From: Streptomyces puniciscabiei
Lineage (GTDB): Bacteria > Actinomycetota > Actinomycetes > Streptomycetales > Streptomycetaceae
Length of the DNA: 64,000 nucleotides
Reading direction: 5' to 3'
NCBI RefSeq assembly: GCF_006715785.1
Contig: NZ_VFNX01000001.1
Location: forward strand, 1,750,501 to 1,814,500
Shown here piece by piece: positions 26,119-34,669 of the stretch. How positions within the stretch are numbered: position 1 is the stretch's first letter; the number at the start of each line of letters is the position of its first letter. The position numbers and the translations under genes were made by a program. A model generated the notes under the pieces. It had not been told where the DNA came from, did not search any database, and saw nothing but the letters and a program-made list of their open reading frames with translations.

Positions 26119-26153
26119 GGTCCGCTCCTTCGGCTCGAGACTCCCGGCCCGGC

Positions 26154-26369
26154 TCAGGATTTCTCGGCCGCGGATTCACCGGGGCGCGGATGCTCGGTCA
26201 CGTCGGGCGGAGCCGCGGGCTCGACGGGCTGCCCGTAGGCCGCGCAGCCCGGGTTGCGGCAGGGGCCGGGACCCCACACCGGTACCCAGGCGCCGAGCGT
26301 CTTGCGCCGTCCGACGACCGTGTCGACGGGCTGTCCGCAGACGGGACAGACGTGGCCCTCGCTGTCCAT
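26154..26369 (-). CDS. Small zinc-ribbon-like protein
   Basis: 71 aa starting at ATG 26369. Two cysteine pairs, CPVCGQP near the N-terminus and CRNPGCAAYGQP mid-protein, can bind one zinc. The remainder is Pro/Glu-rich. It lies 35 bp downstream of the YCII gene region on the same strand. I do not recognise a named family. Confidence 0.65.
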   Translation of the reverse strand: MDSEGHVCPVCGQPVDTVVGRRKTLGAWVPVWGPGPCRNPGCAAYGQPVEPAAPPDVTEHPRPGESAAEKS

Positions 26370-26435
26370 GTCCTCAGGGTAGGGCGGGCGGGGGACCGGC
26401 GCTTCCCGCGGCACGTCGGCATGCACCCAGGAAAC

Positions 26436-26468
26436 GAGCCCCGCGCATCGTGGGGTTGCGCGGGGCTC
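26436..26468. terminator. Hairpin downstream of the polyprenyl synthase gene
   Basis: Perfect 12-bp stem (GAGCCCCGCGCA and its complement) with a nine-base loop at 26448-26456. A second, larger hairpin with 11-bp outer arms follows at 26481-26531. Together they lie between the polyprenyl synthase stop (26559) and the zinc-ribbon gene and probably end the encapsulin transcription unit. Confidence 0.75.
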
Positions 26469-26558
26469 GGCGGGCCGGAGCCCCGGAGTCCGTGCGGGGT
26501 CAGGGAGCCGCACGGGCCCGGGACTCCGGGGTCTTCCCGGCTGCCGGGGCTGCGGCGC

Positions 26559-27704
26559 TCAGCTGCTGCGCCGGGTCACGAACTCGGCGAGCGCCAGCAG
26601 ACCGCCCGCCGCCTCCGGGACGGGGACCGCGCGGGACAGCTCCTGCACGGCGCGGGCCATCCGGTCGGCCGCCTCGGCCTGCGCCCAGTCCCGGCCGCCG
26701 GCCCGCTCCACGGCCTGGGCCGTCAGCGCGATGCCCTCGACGTCACCGGTGACGTACGGCTTCCCGTACAGCCCGGCGAGTTCGGCCGCGGCCTCGGTGC
26801 CGGAGGACAGGGCCGCCACCACGGGCAGGGACTTCTTGCGGGCGGCGAGATCGGCACCGGCCGGCTTTCCGGTGTGGCGGGGGTCGCCCCATATCCCGAT
26901 GACGTCGTCGATCAGCTGGAAGGCGAGCCCCGCCTGACGGCCGAAGCCGTCGAGTGCCGCCACGTCGTCCGGGCCGGCGCCCGCGTACAGCGCCCCGAGG
27001 GCGCAGGCGCAGCCGAGCAGGGCGCCGGTCTTCGCCTCGGCCATGGCGAGCACCTCGTCGAGGGTGACCTCGTCCGGGCCTCGGTGCTCCATGTCCGTGT
27101 CGGTGTGCTGGCCTGCGCACAGCTCCACGACACAGTCCGCGAGCCGGGCCGCCGCCGGGCGGGCGGCCGGGTGCGGGTCCTCGGCGAGCAGCCGCAGGGC
27201 CAGCGCCTGCAGGGCGTCACCGGCGAGGATCGCGTCGGCGTCGCCGAACACGGTCCAGGCGGTGGGACGGTGCCGGCGGGAGGTGTCCCGGTCCATCACG
27301 TCGTCGTGCAACAGCGTGAAGTTGTGGATCAGTTCGACCGCCACGGCCGCCCGGACCGCCGCCGTACGGGCCGCGGGTCCGCCGAGGGCCGAGGCCGCGG
27401 CCAGGACGAGCGCGGGCCGTATCGCCTTGCCCGCCCTGCCGGTCGCCGGGGTGCCGTCCGCGTGCTGCCAGCCGAAGTGGTAGAGCGCGATCCGGCGCAT
27501 GGGGGCGGGCAGCGACTCCAGGGCCGCCCGCAGCTCCGGGTCGACGACGGCCCGGGTGCGCTCCAGCAGCGCCGCTGCCTCCTGTCCTTCGACCTGCCCG
27601 TCGAGCGGGCCGGCACCGGCGGTCCTCCCCCGGCGTTCCCCCGCCGTGCCGTGGTGCGGCACGGCGGGGGAACGCTGTTCGGTCTCCGTCATGAACTCGG
27701 CCAT
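26559..27704 (-). CDS. Polyprenyl diphosphate synthase, probable encapsulin cargo
   Basis: 381-aa trans-isoprenyl diphosphate synthase, elongating allylic diphosphates with isopentenyl diphosphate. The first Asp-rich motif is DDVMD (134-138, in LIHNFTLLHDDVMDRD); the second is DDVIGIWGD (266-274, in QLIDDVIGIWGD), both intact. Compared with ordinary family members (~330 aa) it has an extra N-terminal ~45 residues rich in Gly, Pro, Ala and Arg with no predicted order, the kind of extension that directs cargo into family 2 encapsulins. It lies 112 bp downstream of the encapsulin gene on the same strand. Chain length of the product is not deducible with confidence. Confidence 0.88.
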   Translation of the reverse strand: MAEFMTETEQRSPAVPHHGTAGERRGRTAGAGPLDGQVEGQEAAALLERTRAVVDPELRAALESLPAPMRRIALYHFGWQHADGTPATGRAGKAIRPALVLAAASALGGPAARTAAVRAAVAVELIHNFTLLHDDVMDRDTSRRHRPTAWTVFGDADAILAGDALQALALRLLAEDPHPAARPAAARLADCVVELCAGQHTDTDMEHRGPDEVTLDEVLAMAEAKTGALLGCACALGALYAGAGPDDVAALDGFGRQAGLAFQLIDDVIGIWGDPRHTGKPAGADLAARKKSLPVVAALSSGTEAAAELAGLYGKPYVTGDVEGIALTAQAVERAGGRDWAQAEAADRMARAVQELSRAVPVPEAAGGLLALAEFVTRRSS

Positions 27705-27816
27705 GTCTCCCCCTCGCCAGGTCCGCGGACACCGGCGTCGCCGGCCCGGCCGGACGCATATTCCGAGGGTCTACCCTGCCCGGCGGGCGGGGACACGGCC
27801 GCGAAGTGCGGAAACG

Positions 27817-29223
27817 TCACCTCCACCGGCCGATCTCGACGTTCTCCAGCACGCCGAGCGCGTCGGGTACCAGCACGGCGGCCGAGTAGTAGGCCGTCAC
27901 CAGGTACTTGATGATGGCCTGTTCGTTGATGCCCATGAAGCGGACGGACAGGCTCGGCTCGATCTCGTCCGGGATGCCCGACTGCCTGAGGCCGATGACA
28001 CCCTGGTCCTGCTCACCCGTACGCATCGCGATGATCGAGGTCGTGCGCTCGGGGGTGACCGGGATCTTGCCGCACGGGTAGATCGGCACGCCGCGCCAGG
28101 TCGGGATGCGGTTGCCGCCGATCTCGACGGTCTCCGGGACCAGTCCCCGCTTGTTCAGCTCGCGCCCGAACGCGGCGATCGCGCGCGGGTGGGCCAGGAA
28201 CAGCTTGGTGCTGCGCCGGCGGCTGAGCAGCTCGTCCATGTCGTCCGGGCTGGGCACGCCGTCGTGCGGCTGGATCCGCTGGTCGTACTCGCAGTTGTGG
28301 AGCAGGCCGAAGTCGCGGTTGTTGATCAGCTCGTGCTCCTGGCGCTCCTTGAGCGCCTCGACGGTGAGCCTGAGCTGCTGCTCGGTCTGGTTCATCGGCT
28401 GGTTGTAGAGATCGGCCACGCGCGTGTGGATGCGCAGCACGGTCTGGGCGATGCTCAGCTCGTACTCACGGGGCCGCGCCTCGTAGTCCACGAAGGTGTG
28501 CGGGATGTCGGGCTCGCCGGAGTGGCCGGCCGCCAGCTCGACCGCCTTCTCGCCGTACTTGTTGGTCCGCTGCTCCGGCACCGAGCGCAGCCGCTCGAGG
28601 TGGTCGCGCAGGGTGTCCGCGCGCTCGGCGACCTGCTGGAAGTCCTGGCGGCCGAGGACCAGCACGGTGGTCGCGGTGGCCGCTCGGACGGTGTACTCCC
28701 AGATGGCCTCCGGGTCGAGCAGCGCCTGGTCGCCGAAGTAGGCGCCGTCGGCGAGGACTCCGAGGACCGCGTCGTCGCCGTAGGGGCCGGTGCCGATCTT
28801 CTCGACCCTGCCGTGGGCCAGCAGGTACACCTCGCCCGTCTGGTTGCCGAAGTCGGCGATCACCTCGCCGGGCGCGAAGTCGCGCTGACGGCAGCGCCGG
28901 GCGAGCTCCGTCAGCACCTCCTCGTCCTCGTAACCGCGCAGGGCCGGCAGCTCGCCGAGTTCGGCCGGGATGACCTCGACCTGGTCCCCGGTCTTGACGA
29001 AGGTGATGCGGCCGTCGCCGACGGAGTACGTCAGCCGCCGGTTCACCCGGTACGTGCCGCCCTGTACGTCCACCCACGGGAGTGTGCGCAGCAGCCAGCG
29101 GGAGCTGATCTCCTGCATCTGTGGAACAGACTTGGTGGTGGTGGCCAGGTTCCGCGCGGCCGCGGTCCCGAGGGACTGCTGTGGCCTGCCCTGTTCCGTG
29201 CGGACCTCTTCGCCTACCGACAT
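27817..29223 (-). CDS. Family 2B encapsulin shell protein with cyclic-nucleotide-binding-like domain (EshA-like)
   Basis: 468 aa from ATG 29223 (GGGAGG 9 nt upstream), close to the ~470 aa of EshA. Layout: a flexible N-terminal arm (1-35); a first HK97-type segment with [20 protein letters not shown] (41-60); a cyclic-nucleotide-binding-like insertion (about 95-215: [20 protein letters not shown], then [16 protein letters not shown]); and the main HK97-fold body, ending ENVEIGRWR. The phosphate-binding cassette has GD instead of GE and lacks the usual Arg, so cAMP binding is doubtful. Family 2B shells form icosahedral protein compartments loaded with terpenoid enzymes; the polyprenyl synthase gene follows. 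EshA homologues were linked to aerial growth and antibiotic production. Confidence 0.9.
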   Translation of the reverse strand: MSVGEEVRTEQGRPQQSLGTAAARNLATTTKSVPQMQEISSRWLLRTLPWVDVQGGTYRVNRRLTYSVGDGRITFVKTGDQVEVIPAELGELPALRGYEDEEVLTELARRCRQRDFAPGEVIADFGNQTGEVYLLAHGRVEKIGTGPYGDDAVLGVLADGAYFGDQALLDPEAIWEYTVRAATATTVLVLGRQDFQQVAERADTLRDHLERLRSVPEQRTNKYGEKAVELAAGHSGEPDIPHTFVDYEARPREYELSIAQTVLRIHTRVADLYNQPMNQTEQQLRLTVEALKERQEHELINNRDFGLLHNCEYDQRIQPHDGVPSPDDMDELLSRRRSTKLFLAHPRAIAAFGRELNKRGLVPETVEIGGNRIPTWRGVPIYPCGKIPVTPERTTSIIAMRTGEQDQGVIGLRQSGIPDEIEPSLSVRFMGINEQAIIKYLVTAYYSAAVLVPDALGVLENVEIGRWR

Positions 29224-29408
29224 AGAGAATTGCCTCCCAGGTATGCCCGGCGCCGAATCGCAGGGGGCACCGGTCTCGGCACCGAGCCTTCCATCACGCA
29301 CCGTGGCCGCACCATTACCCGAAAGAGCGGGAATGGATCATCGGATGAGTGGGCAGGAAGAGGGACCTCGACCCCTCATCCATCCCCCACCCAGGTGACA
29401 ATGAAGCC

Positions 29409-30338
29409 GTGACCAGCAGCGACCCGCTCACCCCCCGCCTGCCCTCCCCTCTCCAGGAGGTACGGGACGAACGGTTCGAGCGGCGCGGTCTCCGGCTCCT
29501 GCTCAAGCGGGACGACCTGATCCACCCCGACCTCGTCGGCAACAAATGGCGCAAGCTCGTGCCGAACATCGACGCGGCGCAGGGCCGCCCCCTGGTGACC
29601 TTCGGCGGGGCCTACTCCAACCACCTGCGGGCCACCGCAGCCGCGGGCCGCATCCTCGGGCTGCCGACCACCGGCGTGGTCCGCGGCGACGAGCTGGCCG
29701 ACCGCCCGCTGAACCCCTCGCTGGCCCGGTGCGCGGCGGACGGCATGCGGCTGCACTTCGTCGACAGGTCGACGTACCGGCAGAAGAACGAGCCGGAGAC
29801 GCTGGCCGCGATCCTGCGCTCGGCCGGCGCCGAGGAGGCGTACGTGGTGCCCGAAGGCGGCAGCAACAGCGCGGCCGTCCACGGCTGCCGGACCCTGGGC
29901 GAGGAACTGCGCGGACACGCCGACGTCGTCGCGGTCGCCTGCGGTACCGGCGGCACGCTCGCGGGCCTGGCCGCGGGGCTGGGCCCCGGGCAGCGCGCGC
30001 TCGGCGTGCCGGTGCTCAAGGGCGGCTTCCTGGAAGGCGGGACCGAGGCCTTGCAGGAGAGCGCCTTCGGCGCCCGTACCGGCTCCTGGTCCCTCGACGA
30101 GCGCTTCCACTTCGGCGGTTACGGCCGCACGCCCCCCGAACTGCACGCGTTCGCCGAGGACTTCGAGGACCGCCACGGGCTGCCCGTCGAACGTCTCTAT
30201 GTCGCCAAGGTGCTCTACGGACTTGTCGCCCTGGCGGAGGAGGGTGCCTTCGCACGCGGCACGACGGTCGCCGCCGTCGTCACCGGCCGGCCGTTCCCCC
30301 AGGCCCTTGGGCCCGGGCGCTACTCCGCTTCCCGGTAG
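29409..30338 (+). CDS. PLP-dependent D-cysteine desulfhydrase/ACC deaminase-like enzyme
   Basis: 309-aa fold-type II PLP enzyme. The Schiff-base Lys is in LVGNKWRKL (Lys46 by analogy with the GGNKxRKL motif); the SNH motif is in TFGGAYSNHLRATAAAG; the phosphate-binding Gly-rich loop is in VACGTGGTLAGLAAG. These fit the ACC deaminase/D-cysteine desulfhydrase family; the sequence alone does not separate the two activities. It starts at GTG 29409, divergent from the encapsulin gene with 185 bp between, and is convergent (overlapping by 19 bp) with the antiporter gene. Confidence 0.85.
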   Translation: MTSSDPLTPRLPSPLQEVRDERFERRGLRLLLKRDDLIHPDLVGNKWRKLVPNIDAAQGRPLVTFGGAYSNHLRATAAAGRILGLPTTGVVRGDELADRPLNPSLARCAADGMRLHFVDRSTYRQKNEPETLAAILRSAGAEEAYVVPEGGSNSAAVHGCRTLGEELRGHADVVAVACGTGGTLAGLAAGLGPGQRALGVPVLKGGFLEGGTEALQESAFGARTGSWSLDERFHFGGYGRTPPELHAFAEDFEDRHGLPVERLYVAKVLYGLVALAEEGAFARGTTVAAVVTGRPFPQALGPGRYSASR

Positions 30339-31915
30339 GCCGCCGCCTCCTCCAGGTCCAGGCGTCTGAGCAGGGCGCGCAGCATCTCGTCGTCGATGTA
30401 GCGGTGGTCGCGGAGCTTGACGAAGACCTCGCGTTCGGCGCCGATCATCTCGCGGGAGAGCCGGCGGTAGGTGTCGTCCACCGACTCGCCGGTGACGGGG
30501 TTGGTCTGGCCGAGGCGCTCCCAGACAGCGTTGCGGCGGCGCTCCAGGACCGTGCGCAGGCGGTCGGCGAGCGGTGGGGGCAGGGCGTTGCGCTCGTCGG
30601 CGAGGAGGTCGTCGAGGCGGCTCTCGGCGACGCGGGAGGCCTGGGCCTGGGCGTTGGCCTCGGCGAGGGTCTCGGCCTGCGGGTCGCGGCCGGGGAACCT
30701 CAGCAGGCGGATCAGCGGCGCGAGCGTGAGGCCCTGCACCACGAGGGTGCCGATGACCGTGGTGAAGGTCAGGAACAGGATCAGGTTCCGCTGCGGGAAG
30801 GAGGCGCCGCCGTGCACCGTGAGCGGGATGGAGAACGCGATGGCCAGGGACACCACACCGCGCATGGCGGCCCACGACGTCACGATCGGCGCCCGCCAGG
30901 TGGGGTTGTCCTCGCGTTCCCGGATGTGCCGGAAGAGCAGGCGGGGCAGGAAGGCCGCGGGGTACACCCAGATGAAGCGGGCCGCGACGACCACGAGGAA
31001 GACCGCGATCGCGTACCAGGCGGCGTCGGCCCCGTGGTACGCGGTCAACCCCTTGAGGACCGTGGGCAGTTGCAGGCCGATCAGCGCGAAGACCGCCGAT
31101 TCCAGCAGGAAGGCGACCATCCGCCACACCGCGTCCTCCTGGAGCCGGGTGGCGAAGTCGACCTCCCACGCGTGGTGCCCGAGGTAGACCGCGACCACGA
31201 CGACCGCGAGGACCCCGGAGCCGTGGAACTGCTCGGCGACGCCGTAGGCGGTGAACGGGATCAGCAGGGAGAGGGTGTTCTGGAGGAGGGCCTCCGTCAG
31301 GTGCGTGCGCAGCCAGTGGATCGGCACCATGAGCACCAGGCCGACGACGATCCCGCCGAGCGCCGCCCGCAGGAACTCGCCGATCCCGCCGGCCCAGGTG
31401 GCGCCCTCGCCGACGGCCGCGGCGAGGGCCACCTTGTAGGCGGTGATCGCGGTGGCGTCGTTGAGCAGGGACTCGCCCTGGAGGATGGTGGTGATCCTGG
31501 AGGGCAGGCCGACCCGGCGCGCGATCGCCGCGGCCGCGACCGCGTCCGTGGGCGCGACGACCGCGCCCAGCACCAGCGCGGCGGGCAGCGGCAGCCCTGG
31601 TACGACGAGGTAGGCGACCCAGCCGACGGCGAAGGTCGCGAAGAGCACGTACCCGATCGACAGCAGGCCCACGGGCCGCATCTGGGCGCGCAGATCGAGG
31701 TACGAGCTCTCGGTGCCCTCCTTGTACAGCAGCGGGGGCAGCACCAGGGGCAGGACGACCTGCGGATCCAGGGTGTAGTGCGGGATCCCGGGGATGTACG
31801 AGACCGCCAGGCCCACGGCGACCAGCAGCAGCGGCGCCGGCACCGGAGTGCGCCGGGCGGCCCCCGCGATCGCCGCACTGCCCGCCACCAGCAACAGCAG
31901 CGGCATCACGTCCAT
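30320..31915 (-). CDS. Na+/H+ antiporter (CPA1 family)
   Basis: 531-aa monovalent cation/proton antiporter. Twelve or so helices occupy residues 1-400. The ion-site motif ESLLNDATAITAYKVALA carries the Asn-Asp pair of electroneutral CPA1 exchangers, and the preceding AVVAPTDAVAAAAIARR is the canonical unwound-helix element. The last ~130 residues are a charged, helical cytoplasmic tail. It is divergent from the small zinc-finger gene (61-bp gap) and its 3' end overlaps the desulfhydrase gene. Confidence 0.92.
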   Translation of the reverse strand: MDVMPLLLLVAGSAAIAGAARRTPVPAPLLLVAVGLAVSYIPGIPHYTLDPQVVLPLVLPPLLYKEGTESSYLDLRAQMRPVGLLSIGYVLFATFAVGWVAYLVVPGLPLPAALVLGAVVAPTDAVAAAAIARRVGLPSRITTILQGESLLNDATAITAYKVALAAAVGEGATWAGGIGEFLRAALGGIVVGLVLMVPIHWLRTHLTEALLQNTLSLLIPFTAYGVAEQFHGSGVLAVVVVAVYLGHHAWEVDFATRLQEDAVWRMVAFLLESAVFALIGLQLPTVLKGLTAYHGADAAWYAIAVFLVVVAARFIWVYPAAFLPRLLFRHIREREDNPTWRAPIVTSWAAMRGVVSLAIAFSIPLTVHGGASFPQRNLILFLTFTTVIGTLVVQGLTLAPLIRLLRFPGRDPQAETLAEANAQAQASRVAESRLDDLLADERNALPPPLADRLRTVLERRRNAVWERLGQTNPVTGESVDDTYRRLSREMIGAEREVFVKLRDHRYIDDEMLRALLRRLDLEEAAAYREAE

Positions 31916-31976
31916 GATCCTCGCCCACCCTCGTTTTCCGCGCGGTCAGCCGCACGCCCGTCGTAATCTGGCAATC

Positions 31977-32237
31977 ATGAAACAGTGCACGCACGCCGAC
32001 GCGCTGCCGCACCCGGAACCGGAACCGCTCGATGCGACCTGCCCGGAGTGCCTGCGCGACGGCACGCACCCCGTGCAGCTGCGGCTGTGCCTCACCTGCG
32101 GCCATGTCGGCTGCTGCGACTCCTCGCCCGGACGGCACGCGACCCAGCACCACGAGACGTCCGGCCATCCGGTGATGAGGACCTTCGAACCCGGCGAGGA
32201 CTGGCGGTGGTGCTTCGTCGACCACGTGCTCGTCTGA
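31977..32237 (+). CDS. UBP-type zinc-finger protein
   Basis: 86-aa protein made of one zf-UBP domain. Ligand residues are visible in ATCPECLRDG, LRLCLTCGHVGCCDSSPG and RHATQHHETSGHPVMRTF, the order found in the ubiquitin-binding finger of deubiquitinases, which actinomycetes carry as stand-alone proteins. Function in bacteria is unknown. The gene often lies beside a Na+/H+ antiporter gene, as here (divergent, 61 bp). Confidence 0.85.
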   Translation: MKQCTHADALPHPEPEPLDATCPECLRDGTHPVQLRLCLTCGHVGCCDSSPGRHATQHHETSGHPVMRTFEPGEDWRWCFVDHVLV

Positions 32238-32323
32238 GCGGCTTTCCGTGTGATCGCATTCCCGCTCGACCCCGTTCTCGTGTGACACTGCATGCGGCGG
32301 CGGCCGCACGACGGTTCGAGCGT

Positions 32324-32343
32324 TTGACGTCTGGGTACGTCAA
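32324..32343. promoter_or_regulatory. Inverted repeat upstream of the sigH operon
   Basis: TTGACGT - six bases - ACGTCAA, perfect 7-bp arms, about 205 bp before the anti-sigma start. It could be an operator or contain a promoter -35 (TTGACG). The binding protein is unknown. Confidence 0.4.
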
Positions 32344-32405
32344 CCCGGCGCGCGCTGTTCCCTTTTGGGCCCGCAAACCCTCTAGACACGGAGCGTATAC
32401 ACAGC

Positions 32406-32420
32406 TTTACTGTGAGTGAC
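32406..32420. promoter_or_regulatory. Candidate BldD box upstream of the sigH operon
   Basis: The 15-mer TTTACTGTGAGTGAC matches the BldD consensus (nTnACnC(A/T)GnGTnAn) at all fixed positions but one. sigH is a known BldD target in S. coelicolor, which supports the call; the site here was found by eye. The whole 310-bp gap 32238-32547 is a gene-free promoter region. Confidence 0.55.
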
Positions 32421-32547
32421 GCCAGGGGGGTTGGGGTCCCGGGACAGGAACGTTCGGAGCGCGATAGCGTCACCGCGGAACCGCGTCCGCGTTACCCCGG
32501 GGGGCGACCCTCGGCCCCGTAAAGCTTGTACCACCATGGAGGTGAGG

Positions 32548-32964
32548 GTGTCCCAGATCGCAGGCGAGCCCGCGGCGAACCAGGACTTCGTGGAAGTCCG
32601 GCTGCCGGCCGCGGGTGCCTACCTGTCGGTGCTGCGGACGGCCACGGCCGGACTCGCGGCCCGCTTGGACTTCACCCTGGACGAGATCGAGGACCTGCGC
32701 ATCGCCGTGGACGAGGCCTGCGCGATCCTGCTCCAGCAGGCCGTGCCGGGCTCCGTGCTCGGCTGTGTCTTCCGGCTCGTCGACGACTCGCTGGAGGTCA
32801 CGGTCTCGGCGCCGACCACGGACGGTCACGCCCCCTCGCGGGACACCTTCGCCTGGACCGTGCTCTCGGCCCTCGCGGGCAAGGTCTCGTCCGCCGTCGA
32901 CGAGGACAAGACCGTGTCGATCAGCCTCTACAAACAGCGCGGCGCGGGCCCCGGCCCGGCGTGA
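32548..32964 (+). CDS. Anti-sigma factor for SigH (RsbW-like kinase fold)
   Basis: 138-aa HATPase-type anti-sigma factor, called UshX, PrsH or RshA for S. coelicolor SigH. The N-box-like helix is EIEDLRIAVDEACAILLQQA, and it ends with VSISLYKQRG. The GTG at 32548 is preferred because GGAGG lies 5 nt upstream; an ATG at 32536 is less well placed. Its TGA overlaps the GTG of sigH (GTGA), so the antagonist and sigma factor are translationally coupled. Such proteins bind SigB-type sigma factors and release them under osmotic or developmental signals. Confidence 0.87.
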   Translation: MSQIAGEPAANQDFVEVRLPAAGAYLSVLRTATAGLAARLDFTLDEIEDLRIAVDEACAILLQQAVPGSVLGCVFRLVDDSLEVTVSAPTTDGHAPSRDTFAWTVLSALAGKVSSAVDEDKTVSISLYKQRGAGPGPA

Positions 32965-34094
32965 GGAACGGGGACGGTCCGGTGCGGGACGAAGAGCGCG
33001 GCACACGGGAGCTGCCGGCCGGGGACGGGGGTGCCCCCTGGCCGAGCACGGGCGACCTCTCCGGGGAGGCTCCCCGGGACGGTTCCCGGCGCATGGCGGA
33101 CGGCATCGACGGCATCCCCGAGCAGGCCAGACCGCATCCGGAGGACGACTCCGCGCACACCGCGGGCGACGGTGGCGCGCAGGCCGTACCGCCGGAGGAC
33201 TCCGGCGGCACCGGAGCCGCCGGCCGCGCGGGGGCCAGGGCTCGGGGAAGGGCTACGGGCGGGACGATGAGCGAGCACGAGCGGTACGCCGAGGACGACG
33301 CGCCGAGCGCGAAGCCCGTGCAGGCCGCACAGCACGACCCGGCGGACCGCAGCGGGGCGCGGGCGATGTTCGTGGAGCTGCGCGCGCTGAAGGAGGGCAG
33401 CCCGGAGTACGCGGAGCTGCGCAATCAGCTGGTCCGTATGCACCTGCCGCTCGTGGAGCACCTGGCGCGCCGCTTCCGCAACCGCGGCGAGCCGCTGGAC
33501 GACCTCACCCAGGTCGCCACGATCGGTCTGATCAAGTCCGTCGACCGGTTCGACCCGGAGCGCGGCGTGGAGTTCTCCACGTACGCCACGCCGACCGTGG
33601 TCGGCGAGATCAAGCGGCACTTCCGGGACAAGGGCTGGGCGGTCCGCGTGCCGCGCCGGCTGCAGGAGCTGCGGCTCGCGCTGACCACGGCGACGGCCGA
33701 GCTGTCCCAGCTGCACGGCCGCTCCCCCACGGTCCACGAGCTGGCCGAGAAGCTGGCCATCTCGGAGGAGGAGGTCCTGGAGGGCCTGGAGTCCGCCAAC
33801 GCGTACTCCACGCTGTCCCTGGACGTCCCCGACACCGACGACGAGTCCCCGGCGGTCGCCGACACCCTCGGCGCGGAGGACGAGGCGCTGGAGGGCGTGG
33901 AGTACCGGGAGTCGCTCAAGCCCCTGCTGGAGGACCTCCCGCCGCGGGAGAAGCGGATCCTGCTCCTGCGCTTCTTCGGGAACATGACCCAGTCGCAGAT
34001 CGCGCAGGAGGTCGGCATCTCCCAGATGCACGTCTCCCGGCTGCTGGCCCGCACCCTGGCCCAGCTGCGGGAGAAGCTGCTGGTGGAGGAGTAA
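32961..34094 (+). CDS. sigH: SigB/SigF-family stress sigma factor SigH
   Basis: Up to 377 aa from GTG 32961. Sigma region 2 reads DDLTQVATIGLIKSVDRFDP and VEFSTYATPTVVGEIKRHFR, region 3 VRVPRRLQELRLALTTATA, and region 4 ends in QIAQEVGISQMHVSRLLART. The first ~130 residues are low-complexity (Gly, Asp, Glu, Pro). In-frame starts also occur at 33093, 33267 and 33366; multiple SigH isoforms and N-terminal processing are known in S. coelicolor, so this pattern is probably functional. Part of the N-terminal coding region (about 33026-33075) resembles a GGGGGTGCCCCC-type interspersed repeat. Role: osmotic stress and differentiation. Confidence 0.9.
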   Translation: MRNGDGPVRDEERGTRELPAGDGGAPWPSTGDLSGEAPRDGSRRMADGIDGIPEQARPHPEDDSAHTAGDGGAQAVPPEDSGGTGAAGRAGARARGRATGGTMSEHERYAEDDAPSAKPVQAAQHDPADRSGARAMFVELRALKEGSPEYAELRNQLVRMHLPLVEHLARRFRNRGEPLDDLTQVATIGLIKSVDRFDPERGVEFSTYATPTVVGEIKRHFRDKGWAVRVPRRLQELRLALTTATAELSQLHGRSPTVHELAEKLAISEEEVLEGLESANAYSTLSLDVPDTDDESPAVADTLGAEDEALEGVEYRESLKPLLEDLPPREKRILLLRFFGNMTQSQIAQEVGISQMHVSRLLARTLAQLREKLLVEE

Positions 34095-34099
34095 GGGCC

Positions 34100-34525
34100 T
34101 TACTCGGCGCGGCCCGGTCCCTTGATGCCGAGGGCCCGGGTCGTCTCGCCGCTGACCAGGAGGATTAGCGCCGCCACGGCGACGACCGCGATGGCGATAC
34201 CGGCCGGGATGGCCATGCTGTCGGCCTTGAGCAGGTTGTAGGCGATCGGCAGCGCCATGACCTGCGTGATCACCGCGGGACCGCGGCTCCAGCTGCGCCG
34301 CAGCAGCAGCCCGCGCGCGGCGAGCAGCGGCAGCAGCGCGAGCACGACGAGGGTGACCCCGAGGGTCACGGCCTGCTGCCGGTCGTCCGGGGACCCGGCG
34401 AGCCCGAGCACGAGCACCCACAGCCCACCGACCCCGAGGGCGACACCCTCCAGCCCGGCCAGCACAGCGGCATAGGTCAGCCGACGGGGACGGGGTTCCT
34501 GGGCGGGGTTCTGCTCACTGCTCAC
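34100..34525 (-). CDS. Four-helix membrane protein of unknown function
   Basis: 141-aa integral membrane protein. Four hydrophobic segments are visible, including LEGVALGVGGLWVLVLGLAG, TLGVTLVVLALLPLLAARGL and AGIAIAVVAVAALILLVSG. The N-terminus is Pro/Arg-rich. It is convergent with sigH (5-bp gap) and divergent from the kinase-like gene. No known family was recognised with certainty. Confidence 0.7.
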   Translation of the reverse strand: MSSEQNPAQEPRPRRLTYAAVLAGLEGVALGVGGLWVLVLGLAGSPDDRQQAVTLGVTLVVLALLPLLAARGLLLRRSWSRGPAVITQVMALPIAYNLLKADSMAIPAGIAIAVVAVAALILLVSGETTRALGIKGPGRAE

Positions 34526-34669
34526 CCCAGCAGGGTAGCGGGGGTGGTGTCAGCGCCCCCGAAGGGGCGGCCCGCACACCGGCGGAGTGTCCAGGCTCAC
34601 GCCCGTCCCTCTTACCCGATCCCTACCTCACTGTGGGCCCGGTACCCCCCAGTAGGTACGCTGCCATCC

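Noticed and set aside
29376..32309. A 977-codon open frame on the minus strand across the desulfhydrase and antiporter genes
   Set aside because: Composition is Arg/Ala/Gly/Pro-rich with no motifs, typical of off-frame reading in high-GC DNA; the real genes explain the region.
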